DNA of 64,000 nt from Parapedobacter lycopersici_A (lineage in GTDB: Bacteria; Bacteroidota; Bacteroidia; Sphingobacteriales; Sphingobacteriaceae): positions 1 to 64,000 of the forward strand of contig NZ_JBEBRB010000006.1 of NCBI RefSeq assembly GCF_040395035.1. Reading direction: 5' to 3'. The notes under the pieces are model-generated. The model saw only the letters and a list, made by a program, of their open reading frames with translations. It searched no databases and was not told the origin of the DNA. The first letter of the stretch is position 1; the number at the start of each line of letters is the position of its first letter. Position numbers and translations under genes: made by a program. Positions 25,667 to 33,807 of this stretch are shown piece by piece.

Positions 25667-25674
25667 TAGTTTTG
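25667..25674 (+). promoter_or_regulatory. -7 element (TAGTTTTG) for the second RND operon
   Basis: TAGTTTTG matches TAnnTTTG and lies 71 bp before the ATG of the adaptor gene at 25746. No TTG is found at the expected -33 distance, so activator dependence is possible. It also argues against starting translation at 25677, which would lie at the transcript start. Confidence 0.45.
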
Positions 25675-25745
25675 ACATGTTAAGTGTGTATATTTATTAT
25701 TCCTTAAAGCGGATAAAACACAGTTTAGCATGCCAGATACTAAAA

Positions 25746-26813
25746 ATGAAACGAAATTACCTTTATATTGCGATAGCGGTGGTCGCTGTGGCGTTTGTCA
25801 GTTACTTTCTGACACGTAACGGCAAGGCAAAAGTAGCCGCTCCCGAAGCGGGGCAACGGGGTGGCCCCATGACCGTGAACGCCCTTGTTGTCGAACCTCG
25901 TGCCTTTGCCAACATCATTACCCTATCGGGCTCCATCGAGCCCAATGAACAGGTACAGATCCGGAGTGAAGTGTCGGGCATCGTACGGAGCCTTGGCTTC
26001 CAGGAAGGGTCCATGGTGCAGAAAGGCCAATTGTTGCTGCACATCGATGATTCCGAGTTGCAGGCCCAGCTGATCCAGGCCCAAAGCCGTGAAAAACTCG
26101 CAGAAGATAACGAAAACCGGGCGCGGCTGCTGCTGGAGAAGGAAGCCATCAGCCAGCAGGAATACGACGTGGCCCATGCGGACCATGAATCGGCTAAGGC
26201 GCAAACGGCATTGATCCGTGCGCAGATCGCCAAAACAACTGTCCGTGCGCCGTTCAGCGGCAAAGTAGGACTTCGGTCGGTCTCCGAAGGAGAATACCTT
26301 ACGCCCACTACCGTAGTGGCCAACCTACTGAGCATCAATCCGGTAAAAATCCTGTTCTCCGTGCCGGAGAAATACAGTACGCAGATCCTCGACGGGCAGG
26401 ACCTTAAATTTTCGGTCAGTGGTTCAGACGCCAAGTACGATGCGAAGATTTACGCCATTGAACCCGGAGTCGATCCGGCAACGCGCACGATCAGCATCCG
26501 TGCGCTGGCCAACAATCCCGGGGGACGGTTATTCCCGGGTTCGTTTGCCCGCATTGAATTGCCGCTGGAGCGCATCGACACGGCGGTGCTGATCCCTACA
26601 CAGGCAGTGATTCCCGTACAGAATGGGAAACAGGTTTACCTATTTAAAGATGGCCAGGCAAAGGCCACGCCGGTGGAAGCGGAAAACCGAACGGCCAGCG
26701 AGGTGTTGGTTAACGAAGGGATCGCCATTGGCGATACGGTGCTGGTCTCCGGCCTGATGTCGTTGGCCGACGGTACCCCGGTACAGGTCGATCTAGTTGA
26801 ATCAAATAATTAA
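25746..26813 (+). CDS. RND efflux periplasmic adaptor (MFP)
   Basis: A 355-aa membrane-fusion protein, first gene of the plus-strand tripartite efflux operon. The ATG at 25746 gives a clean N terminus (MKRNYLYIAIAVVAVAFVSYF), a single membrane anchor, not a lipoprotein; an in-frame ATG at 25677 would add 23 unlikely residues. VQIRSEVSGIVRSLGFQEGS and KTTVRAPFSGKVGLRSVSEG are the two lipoyl halves around a short coiled-coil hairpin (EKLAEDNENRARLLLEKEA). The barrel domain contains PATRTISIRALANNPGG. The C terminus is VDLVESNN. Only 6 bp separate it from the pump gene. This adaptor is distinct in sequence from the 12.3-13.5 kb one and pairs with its own pump. Confidence 0.93.
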   Translation: MKRNYLYIAIAVVAVAFVSYFLTRNGKAKVAAPEAGQRGGPMTVNALVVEPRAFANIITLSGSIEPNEQVQIRSEVSGIVRSLGFQEGSMVQKGQLLLHIDDSELQAQLIQAQSREKLAEDNENRARLLLEKEAISQQEYDVAHADHESAKAQTALIRAQIAKTTVRAPFSGKVGLRSVSEGEYLTPTTVVANLLSINPVKILFSVPEKYSTQILDGQDLKFSVSGSDAKYDAKIYAIEPGVDPATRTISIRALANNPGGRLFPGSFARIELPLERIDTAVLIPTQAVIPVQNGKQVYLFKDGQAKATPVEAENRTASEVLVNEGIAIGDTVLVSGLMSLADGTPVQVDLVESNN

Positions 26814-26819
26814 CCGACG

Positions 26820-29800
26820 ATGAGTTTATCCTCCACCAGTATTAAAAGGCCCGTGCTGACCATCGTGATGAGTTTGATGCTCATCCTCTTCGGTATTATT
26901 GGCTATACATTTCTGGGCGTCCGGGAATTCCCGTCGATCGATCCCCCGATTGTGTCCGTGCGAACCAGTTATTCGGGGGCGAATCCCGATATTATCGAGT
27001 CGCAGATTACAGAGCCGCTGGAACGGTCCATCAATCAGATTGACGGCATCCGCAACATTTCCTCAACCAGCAGCCAGGGGTCAAGCCGCATCAACATCGA
27101 ATTTTTACTGAGCAAAGACCTCGAGGAAGCGGCCAATGACGTTCGCGATAAGGTATCACAGGCGATGCGGAGCCTGCCGCAGGACATCGACGCGCCTCCG
27201 GTGGTTTCGAAGGAGGATGCGGATTCCGAACCGATCATTGTCATGACGGCCCGGAGTGAATCGCGCTCACCGCTCGACCTTGGGGATATTGCCGACAACG
27301 TACTGGCCCAGCGGTTACAGACCCTGCCGGGAATCAGTTCGGTGCAGATCTGGGGAGAAAAGCGCTATTCCATGCGGTTATGGATCGATCCGATGCGGCT
27401 GGCTGCATATGGCCTGACGCCACTGGACGTACGGAACGCATTGAACCGGCAGAATGTGGAACTGCCATCGGGGAAAATTATCGGGGATAATACGGAACTG
27501 ACCATTAAAACGATCGGCAACCTTACCACGGAAACGGAATTCAATGACCTGATCATCAAATCCGATGGCGACCGTATCATCCGGTTCAGCGACGTCGGCA
27601 GTGCCGTGCTCGGTCCGCAGAACCTGGAAACCGAATTCCGGGAATCGGGTACTCCGATGGTGGCGCTGGCAATCATCCCTCAGCCGGGGACGAATTACAT
27701 CGATATTGCGGATGCATTTTATGAACGCATGGAACAGCTCAAAAACGAGGTGCCCGCCGATGTGCAGCTGGATATCGCGATGGATAACACGCTGTTTATC
27801 AAAAAATCTGTTCTGGAAGTCGCTGAAACGATATTGATTGCCCTGGTGCTGGTGATTCTGATTATCTTTCTGTTCTTCCGGAATTGGGGAATTGCCATCC
27901 GGCCGCTGATCGATATCCCGGTTTCGTTGATCGCCACTTTTTTTGTCATGTATTTATGTGGTTTCTCCATTAACGTGCTGACTTTGCTGGCCATTGTATT
28001 GGCCACCGGATTGGTAGTGGATGATGGGATTGTGGTCACCGAGAACATCTATAAGAAAGTGGAAGAGGGGATGTCGCCCATCCAAGCGGCCATCAAAGGG
28101 GCTAATGAGATTTTTTTCGCGGTTATCTCGATCTCCGTTACGCTGGCAGCAGTCTTTTTGCCGGTCATGTTTATGGAAGGCTTTGTGGGGCGGCTGTTCC
28201 GGGAGTTTGGCGTAGTCATCGCATCGGCCGTACTCATATCGGCATTTGTATCGCTGACCCTGACACCCATGCTCAATGCTTACCTGATCCGGAGTGAAGG
28301 GCCTAAACATTCCAGGTTCTATCATTTTACCGAACCATACTTTGAAAAGATGACAACGGGATATGCAGCTTCCCTGCGCCGGTTCATGCATGTCAAATGG
28401 CTGAGCTTTCCCATCCTGGCAATCTGCTTTGGGCTGATTGCCTGGTTTTGGGTACACCTGCGGAAGGAAACGGCGCCTTATGAAGACCGGGGGGCAATCA
28501 ATGCCAGTATTACGGCCCCGGAAGGAAGTACATTTGAGTATATGGACCGGTTCATGCTGAAACTCATGACACTAGTGAATGACTCGGTACCCGAAAAAGT
28601 GGTTAATATGGTCAATACCTCACCCGGTTTCTCCGGTACGGGATCGCCCAATACGGGGCGGATGCGCATTGTACTGGTGCCGCCGGATGAACGGGTGCGC
28701 TCGCAGGATGAAATTGCCGAGGCGCTGAGCCGGCAAACCCACCGGTTCACCGAGGCCCGTACGTTTATCTCACAGCAACCCACCATTTCGGTGAGCCGCC
28801 GCGCGGGCATGCCCATCCAATACATTATCCAGGCACCCAATTTTGAAAAACTGGAAGAAAAAATCCCTGAGTTTATGCGATTGGCGACGGTTGATCCGGC
28901 GTTTGAAAATGTGGATGTTAACCTGAAGTTTAACCGGCCGGAACTGAATGTCAGCATCAATCGGGAAAAGGCACAGAGCCTCGGGGTTTCCGTGCTGGAT
29001 GTTGCGCAAACGTTGCAGCTATCGCTCAGCGGCCAGCGTTTTGCTTATTTTATTATGAATGGCAAACAGTATGAGGTCATTGGCCAGTTTATGGATCAGG
29101 ACCGGAGTTCGCCGTTTGATCTGGCTACAATATCGGTGCGTAACGCAGCGGGTGAATTGGTACAGCTGGATAACCTGGTGAGCCTCGCTGAACACAGCAG
29201 CCCGCCGCAGCTGTATCATAACAACCGGTTTATGTCGGCTACGGTTTCTGCATCCCTCGCCCGGGGGCATACGATTGAAGATGGAATCAGCGCGATGGAT
29301 AGCATCGCCAGCAAGGTGCTTGATGATAGCTTTTCAACGGATCTGGGTGGTGAATCACGCGATTTTACGGAAAGCAGTTCCAACACGGCGTTTGCGTTCG
29401 GACTGGCGTTATTGCTGGTATACTTGATCCTGGCGGCGCAGTTTGAAAGCTTTTTGGACCCATTTATTATCATCCTGACCGTTCCCATGGCGGTTGCGGG
29501 CGCCATGCTCTCGTTATGGCTTACCGGCGAATCATGGAATGTGTTCAGCCAGATCGGTACGATCATGCTCATCGGGCTGGTTACGAAAAACGGAATATTG
29601 ATTGTGGAGTTTGCCAATCAGCTGAAAGAGAAGGGTGTGCCATTGAAACAGGCCATTGTGGAGGCCGCCGAGGCACGGCTGCGGCCTATTTTGATGACAA
29701 GTCTGGCCATTGCACTCGGTGCATTGCCGATTGCCCTGGCATTGGGCGCTGCGGCCACAAGCCGCATCGGCATGGGGGTGGTTATCGTGGGGGGAACCCT

Positions 29801-29933
29801 GTTTTCATTGATCCTTACCCTTTATGTTATTCCGGCCGTGTATGCCATGTGGTCGAGGGAATACAAGGCAAACCGCGAACTGCAGGAGGCGGAAAAGGTG
29901 GAACAAGAGGTGGTAAGTATGACCCACGCCTAG
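26820..29933 (+). CDS. RND efflux pump, inner-membrane permease (second system)
   Basis: A 1037-aa RND transporter. The start SLSSTSIKRPVLTIVMSLML is the cytoplasmic lead and TM1. IDPPIVSVRTSYSGANPDIIE opens the porter domain. TM4 has the proton-relay pair in LATGLVVDDGIVVTENIYKKV, and TM10 has LIGLVTKNGILIVEFANQL with the conserved Lys-Asn. The two halves are of equal length and complete. The sequence resembles the MexF/AcrB-like multidrug branch common in Bacteroidota (MdtB/C-like local motifs such as GGALFS-type endings are seen as VIVGGTLFSLILTLYVIP). It follows the adaptor by 6 bp and precedes the channel gene by about 40 bp. No regulator gene is adjacent, and the substrate is unknown. 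Confidence 0.95.
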   Translation: MSLSSTSIKRPVLTIVMSLMLILFGIIGYTFLGVREFPSIDPPIVSVRTSYSGANPDIIESQITEPLERSINQIDGIRNISSTSSQGSSRINIEFLLSKDLEEAANDVRDKVSQAMRSLPQDIDAPPVVSKEDADSEPIIVMTARSESRSPLDLGDIADNVLAQRLQTLPGISSVQIWGEKRYSMRLWIDPMRLAAYGLTPLDVRNALNRQNVELPSGKIIGDNTELTIKTIGNLTTETEFNDLIIKSDGDRIIRFSDVGSAVLGPQNLETEFRESGTPMVALAIIPQPGTNYIDIADAFYERMEQLKNEVPADVQLDIAMDNTLFIKKSVLEVAETILIALVLVILIIFLFFRNWGIAIRPLIDIPVSLIATFFVMYLCGFSINVLTLLAIVLATGLVVDDGIVVTENIYKKVEEGMSPIQAAIKGANEIFFAVISISVTLAAVFLPVMFMEGFVGRLFREFGVVIASAVLISAFVSLTLTPMLNAYLIRSEGPKHSRFYHFTEPYFEKMTTGYAASLRRFMHVKWLSFPILAICFGLIAWFWVHLRKETAPYEDRGAINASITAPEGSTFEYMDRFMLKLMTLVNDSVPEKVVNMVNTSPGFSGTGSPNTGRMRIVLVPPDERVRSQDEIAEALSRQTHRFTEARTFISQQPTISVSRRAGMPIQYIIQAPNFEKLEEKIPEFMRLATVDPAFENVDVNLKFNRPELNVSINREKAQSLGVSVLDVAQTLQLSLSGQRFAYFIMNGKQYEVIGQFMDQDRSSPFDLATISVRNAAGELVQLDNLVSLAEHSSPPQLYHNNRFMSATVSASLARGHTIEDGISAMDSIASKVLDDSFSTDLGGESRDFTESSSNTAFAFGLALLLVYLILAAQFESFLDPFIIILTVPMAVAGAMLSLWLTGESWNVFSQIGTIMLIGLVTKNGILIVEFANQLKEKGVPLKQAIVEAAEARLRPILMTSLAIALGALPIALALGAAATSRIGMGVVIVGGTLFSLILTLYVIPAVYAMWSREYKANRELQEAEKVEQEVVSMTHA

Positions 29934-29973
29934 TTGAAACGAGATGGATAGACGGCCTGATTCTTTGATGATA

Positions 29974-31275
29974 ATGAAGATATTATTGTGTTGTGCCCTG
30001 CTGGTGTTCCCTTTTTTGGGAAAGACCCAGTCGATCATGACGTTGAACGAAGCCATTGCATTGGCACTCGAAAGCAATTATGACATCCAACTGGTGTCGA
30101 CCGATGTTGCTGTTGCCGAAAATAATGTAAACATCGGTAACGCGGGGATGCTGCCGACCGTCAGCGCTGATGTGTCGGCCGCTGCGGGCATCCAGAATAC
30201 CACGCAGACACTGCTGGATGGCGAGACCCGCTCGGTGCGTAACGGCGAGAGCCACTCCAGTGCCTACGGAGTGAGCCTGGACTGGACCATATTCGATGGC
30301 ATGCGGATGTTTACCCGTTACGAGCAACTGAAGGCCTTCAGGGCCCTGGGTGAGGCCAACCTGCAGGCTTCCATCCTGAATACGGTGTATGAGGTTGTCA
30401 GTAATTATTTCAACCTCGTGCATCAGAAACAGCTGATTGCAGCCACGCAAACTGCATTGGAACTGTCGGCCTTCCGGTTACAGACGGCGCAGAATCAGTA
30501 TCAGATCGGGCGCGCGTCCAAGCTGGAGGTGTTGGCGGCCCGCGTCGACCTGAATACGGACACCACGAATCTGCTGCGTCAGCGCGACCTGTATAACAGT
30601 GCCCATGTCCGGCTCAATGAACTGCTGGGTCGCGCTGTGGACACGGATTTCGGCGTGGTGGATACGGTGATTATTTCTCGCGATGTGCATTATGAAGACT
30701 TATTGCTTTCAGCACATAACCAGAACCCGACATTACAGTCAGCACAGATTAACCAGCGAATCAACGAGCTTGAACTTAAGCTGGTAAAAGGCAATCGCTA
30801 TCCCGTAGTCAATGTTTCCTCGGCCTATACCCGGTCCCGTTCACGTACAGAACTTGGGTTTTCCACACAGTCAAAGAACAATAATTTTAATTACGGCATT
30901 ACCGCTTCCGTCAACCTGTTTAACGGATTTTTACAGCGGCGGAATGAACAGAATGCCGAGTTGGGCATTGAATCGGCCACTATCCTGGTTGATCAGGTGA
31001 AAAAAAATATTGAAGCACAGCTTCTTACTGCATTCCAGACGTATCTGATGAACCTCGATCTCGTCCGGCTGGAGGCAAATAATCGGGCCATTGCCCAGGA
31101 GAATATGGATATTACGCTGGAGAAATTTAAACTGGGCAGTATTGCGCCGCTGGAATTCCGGGAAGCACAGCGTAATTTCGTGGATGCCAGTGCACGGTAC
31201 AGCACCGCGCAGTACCAGGCGAAGCTGGCTGAAATATCCCTGCACCAGATTGCCGGTGCCCTGAAAATGGAGTAG
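29974..31275 (+). CDS. TolC family outer-membrane efflux protein
   Basis: A 433-aa TolC-type channel closing the second RND operon. I take the ATG at 29974, which begins a standard signal peptide (MKILLCCALLVFPFLGKTQS); ATGs at 29968 and 29944 are alternatives. Unlike the channel at 7.5-9.0 kb it is not a NodT-type lipoprotein: after the signal it reads IMTLNEAIALALESNYDIQL, the classic TolC opening. Two OEP halves are visible (LNTVYEVVSNYFNLVHQKQ; QVKKNIEAQLLTAFQTYLMN), and GSIAPLEFREAQRNFVDA is the conserved second-half turn. The two systems of the window therefore use channels from different subfamilies. Confidence 0.93.
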   Translation: MKILLCCALLVFPFLGKTQSIMTLNEAIALALESNYDIQLVSTDVAVAENNVNIGNAGMLPTVSADVSAAAGIQNTTQTLLDGETRSVRNGESHSSAYGVSLDWTIFDGMRMFTRYEQLKAFRALGEANLQASILNTVYEVVSNYFNLVHQKQLIAATQTALELSAFRLQTAQNQYQIGRASKLEVLAARVDLNTDTTNLLRQRDLYNSAHVRLNELLGRAVDTDFGVVDTVIISRDVHYEDLLLSAHNQNPTLQSAQINQRINELELKLVKGNRYPVVNVSSAYTRSRSRTELGFSTQSKNNNFNYGITASVNLFNGFLQRRNEQNAELGIESATILVDQVKKNIEAQLLTAFQTYLMNLDLVRLEANNRAIAQENMDITLEKFKLGSIAPLEFREAQRNFVDASARYSTAQYQAKLAEISLHQIAGALKME

Positions 31276-31294
31276 AATACCGGTACTTGTGCCC

Positions 31295-31311
31295 GGAAAA
31301 ATCGTTTTTCC
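31295..31311 (+). terminator. Terminator-like hairpin after the second RND operon
   Basis: GGAAAAA (31295-31301), a TCG loop and TTTTTCC (31305-31311) form a 7-bp stem 19 bp after the channel gene's stop. CCGGTAC words flank it on both sides (31279-31285 and 31311-31317) and could extend or compete with the stem. No long T-run follows the stem, so the call is moderate. Confidence 0.4.
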
Positions 31312-31384
31312 CGGTACTATACCGGAACACCGTTCCCCGTACGCGAAGACCCGGACATGCGCTGTGTTTTCTTCTTTTTTTGTG

Positions 31385-31392
31385 TAAATTTG
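31385..31392 (+). promoter_or_regulatory. -7 element (TAAATTTG) for the GlcNAc-kinase-like gene
   Basis: TAAATTTG matches TAnnTTTG, 51 bp before the ATG at 31444. The -33 region is a T-rich run (GTGTTTTCTTC) without a clean TTG. Confidence 0.5.
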
Positions 31393-31443
31393 TGTTAACA
31401 ATTGTTCGTTATAAAGCTAACTGGCTAAATAGTTGAGGGTTCA

Positions 31444-32316
31444 ATGATATTAGTTGCTGATAGTGGTTCTTCACAATCGGATTGGATGCTGGCCCTGCCT
31501 GACGGCAACACGTTGTCGTTTACGACGAAGGGGCTTAATCCTTTTTTTGTGAATGAAAAGGAAATCGCTAAGATTATCCAGCATGTGCCGGATATTCAAC
31601 CTTATATGGATCACATTGGGGAAGTGTATTTTTTTGGCTCCGGCTGTTCCAGTCCGGATCGGCGTGAGCTGGTATCCAATGCGCTATCACCGCTGTTTGC
31701 CAACGCATTTATTTCTGTCGAAACGGAGCTGATCGGTGCGGCATATGCAACATGTGGCGACCGGAAAGGGTACATTGCTACCCTGGGAACCGGGTCCGAT
31801 GTAAGTTTCTTCGACGGGAAAGAGGTGTTACCTACCCGTCAGGGTGTGGGCTATGTCCTCGGCGACGAGGGTTCCGGTGTGTGGTTTGGTAAAAAGCTGA
31901 TTACGGGATTCCTGTATCAGACCATGCCCGCTGATCTGCGGGATAGCTTTGACGCGCGATTCCGCCTGAATAAGGAGGCCGTTATAAAAAATGTATACCA
32001 ACGGGCCTCTCCTAATGTATACCTGGCTTCGTTCGCACCATTTATGAGCGACCACGCTGACCACCCCTATATCGATGGGATATTACGGGATGGGTTCCGG
32101 GAGTTTGTGATGACCAATATCAAACCCTTTCCGGATTACCGCGATTACGTATGCCATTTTGTGGGAGCTATTGCCTTTTATTTCCGTGACCAGTTACGTC
32201 AGGTCTGTGAACAATACGGGGTTAAGGCCGGGAAAATACTCAAGAGTCCCATCGAGGAATTGTTCAAGTTTATCGTTGAACGTGAACATTACTACGAAAC
32301 ACAGCCTAATCCTTAG
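31444..32316 (+). CDS. BadF/BadG family ATPase, N-acetylglucosamine kinase-like
   Basis: A 290-aa sugar-kinase-fold (ASKHA) protein. The N-terminal phosphate-1 loop is VADSGSSQSDWML. IATLGTGSDVSFFDG is phosphate 2 and GVGYVLGDEGSGVWFG is the region conserved in BadF/BadG/BcrA/BcrD-type ATPases and in bacterial N-acetylglucosamine kinases. It is a full-length single-domain member. It probably phosphorylates an amino sugar, such as GlcNAc salvaged from cell-wall turnover, but the substrate residues cannot be assigned with certainty. It has its own -7 element. The glutathione peroxidase gene follows 43 bp later on the same strand and may be co-transcribed, with no obvious functional link. Confidence 0.82.
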   Translation: MILVADSGSSQSDWMLALPDGNTLSFTTKGLNPFFVNEKEIAKIIQHVPDIQPYMDHIGEVYFFGSGCSSPDRRELVSNALSPLFANAFISVETELIGAAYATCGDRKGYIATLGTGSDVSFFDGKEVLPTRQGVGYVLGDEGSGVWFGKKLITGFLYQTMPADLRDSFDARFRLNKEAVIKNVYQRASPNVYLASFAPFMSDHADHPYIDGILRDGFREFVMTNIKPFPDYRDYVCHFVGAIAFYFRDQLRQVCEQYGVKAGKILKSPIEELFKFIVEREHYYETQPNP

Positions 32317-32359
32317 GGATTAGCCGCAATAACACATGATTAATTAAATACGTAAAGCA

Positions 32360-32872
32360 ATGAAATGGTTATCATTATTATTAAGCATGTCGGTGATGGC
32401 ATCTGCCGATAATGTGCATCAGTTTACGGTTACATCCGTAGAAGGCCAACCGATTCAACTGTCCCAATATAAGGGCAAGAAAATCCTGATTGTGAATACG
32501 GCTTCGGAATGTGGTTTTACCAAGCAATATGCGGGACTACAGGAACTGGCCGAGCAGTATGCGGATAAGGTGGTGGTGATTGGCTTCCCGGCAAATAATT
32601 TCGGGGGGCAGGAGCCAGGGAGTAATGCGGAAATCCTGGGATTCTGCCAGAAGAATTTCGGCGTAACTTTTCCGCTGGCGGAAAAGAGCAGCGTGAAAGG
32701 CGCAGATATTTCACCCTTGTTCCAATACCTCATTACGGCGAGCAACCCGGATTTCACAGGCGAAATCAAATGGAATTTTGAGAAATTCCTGATTGATGAA
32801 CAAGGGAATCTGGTTCACCGGTTCCGATCCGACGTAGAGCCCATGAGTCTGGAGCTGACCAGCAAACTTTAG
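32360..32872 (+). CDS. Glutathione peroxidase family thiol peroxidase
   Basis: A 170-aa GPx-fold peroxidase that reduces hydroperoxides. The catalytic tetrad is seen as Cys51 in NTASECGFT, Gln84 in NNFGGQEPG, Trp138 in IKWNFEKFL with the following Asn139. It uses Cys and not Sec. Cys96 (ILGFCQKNFG) sits in the position of the resolving cysteine of thioredoxin-dependent bacterial GPx proteins, so thioredoxin is the more likely reductant than glutathione. The N terminus (MKWLSLLLSMSVMASADN) looks like a signal peptide, suggesting a periplasmic enzyme, which is unusual enough to note. A hairpin 23 bp after the stop may end transcription. Confidence 0.9.
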   Translation: MKWLSLLLSMSVMASADNVHQFTVTSVEGQPIQLSQYKGKKILIVNTASECGFTKQYAGLQELAEQYADKVVVIGFPANNFGGQEPGSNAEILGFCQKNFGVTFPLAEKSSVKGADISPLFQYLITASNPDFTGEIKWNFEKFLIDEQGNLVHRFRSDVEPMSLELTSKL

Positions 32873-32894
32873 TCCGGGCACAATACAAAATGAT

Positions 32895-32921
32895 GAAGCC
32901 TCCTGATGGGCAGGAGGCTTC
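32895..32921 (+). terminator. Hairpin downstream of glutathione peroxidase gene
   Basis: Perfect 11-bp stem GAAGCCTCCTG/CAGGAGGCTTC (32895-32905 with 32911-32921), loop ATGGG. It lacks a T-run on the plus strand (CAAACTAACC follows). It can be a terminator of the kinase/peroxidase transcript, or the leader hairpin of the 35-codon ORF that starts 28 bp downstream. Confidence 0.5.
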
Positions 32922-32948
32922 AAACTAACCAATTATAAACCTAAAATT

Positions 32949-33056
32949 ATGAAAAGTCTTCGTTTAGGGATTGCCGGTTTGTTACCTGCCATCCTTTGGT
33001 ACAAAGATACACGCAATATTTTGGGTAGCCTGATTTTTTATGTTAATTTTTGTTAA
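32949..33056 (+). CDS. Possible 35-aa small ORF behind a hairpin
   Basis: ATG at 32949, 35 codons, TAA ending at 33056, overlapping the stop of the convergent thymidine kinase gene by 4 bp. The peptide begins MKSLRLGIAGLLPAILWYKD, a basic start followed by a hydrophobic stretch like a signal peptide or short membrane peptide. It is preceded by the 11-bp hairpin at 32895-32921 and by an A-rich, G-poor leader (AACTAACC..TTATAAACCT) that looks like Bacteroidota untranslated leaders. It could be a genuine small membrane peptide, or the leftover 5' end of a lost exported-protein gene. No homologue is known to me. Confidence 0.35.
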   Translation: MKSLRLGIAGLLPAILWYKDTRNILGSLIFYVNFC

Positions 33057-33631
33057 ACAAGTTGATAAAAGCAGACCCTGCAGCGTGGTTCATAACTCTC
33101 TCTTTCGCCCAGCAGTAGCTTTTCGTCATTATCGGCAATCCGGAACGAATAGTTTGCCGGCGCGCCGCACTGCATACACACCGCGTGCACTTTGGTGACA
33201 TGCTCGGCAATTGCCATCAGTGCCGGGATCGGGCCAAAGGGCCGACCCTTGAAATCCATGTCTAACCCTGCCACGATCACACGGATACCTTGATTAGCTA
33301 GGGTGTTGCATACACCGGGCAGCCCGTCATCAAAAAACTGCGCTTCATCAATGCCCACAACCCTGATTGCGCTGTCGAGCGATAAAATATCCGATGCATG
33401 GCTTACCGATTTTGACCTAAGACTGTTACTGTCGTGGGAAATGACGTCGGCTGCATGGTACCGGGTATCGGTCGTGGGTTTGAAAACTGCGACATCAAGA
33501 CGAGCGAGCTGTGCCCGGCGCATCCGGCGGATAAGTTCTTCGGTCTTTCCCGAGAACATAGACCCACAGATGACTTCAATGCTGCCGTACCGCGCATCAT
33601 TATGCATAAAACGATGTTCTGAAAATAACAT
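33053..33631 (-). CDS. tdk: Thymidine kinase
   Basis: A 192-aa type II thymidine kinase of the salvage pathway (thymidine to dTMP). The P-loop is GSMFSGKT at residues 23-30, and VVGIDEAQFFDDG carries the Walker B Asp and the catalytic Glu. The structural zinc site is formed by Cys152 and Cys155 (CMQCG) and Cys184 and Cys187 (CRVC). I start at the ATG at 33631, since homologues begin with a short lead before GSIEVICGSMFSGKT; the longer frame to 33682 adds 17 residues that do not look conserved. The gene stands alone on the minus strand, convergent with the 35-codon ORF. Confidence 0.95.
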   Translation of the reverse strand: MLFSEHRFMHNDARYGSIEVICGSMFSGKTEELIRRMRRAQLARLDVAVFKPTTDTRYHAADVISHDSNSLRSKSVSHASDILSLDSAIRVVGIDEAQFFDDGLPGVCNTLANQGIRVIVAGLDMDFKGRPFGPIPALMAIAEHVTKVHAVCMQCGAPANYSFRIADNDEKLLLGERESYEPRCRVCFYQLV

Positions 33632-33744
33632 GGTGCAGGGTTTTATCAACCCGCTTATGCCTTTGCTGTGATGCAGGAGCATAAACGGAACCGCTAATAT
33701 CCAAATTAATATTAAATTTCATCAATTAAGGTGCCGCTTTTGAC

Positions 33745-33775
33745 TTGTATATAAACGCAAGTTTAACTAAGTTTG
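33745..33775 (+). promoter_or_regulatory. Bacteroidota-type promoter for the acidic protein gene
   Basis: TTG at 33745-33747 and TAAGTTTG at 33768-33775 with a 20-bp spacer. The expected transcript start is near 33782, about 26 nt before the ATG at 33808, which excludes the upstream in-frame TTG at 33745 as a start codon. Confidence 0.68.
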
Positions 33776-33807
33776 ATGGATATTCAAATGTGTACATAAT
33801 CAATGAT

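Noticed and set aside
25677..25745. Upstream ATG giving a 23-residue extension of the second adaptor protein
   Set aside because: It lies almost at the predicted transcript start after TAGTTTTG, and the later ATG gives a proper membrane anchor.
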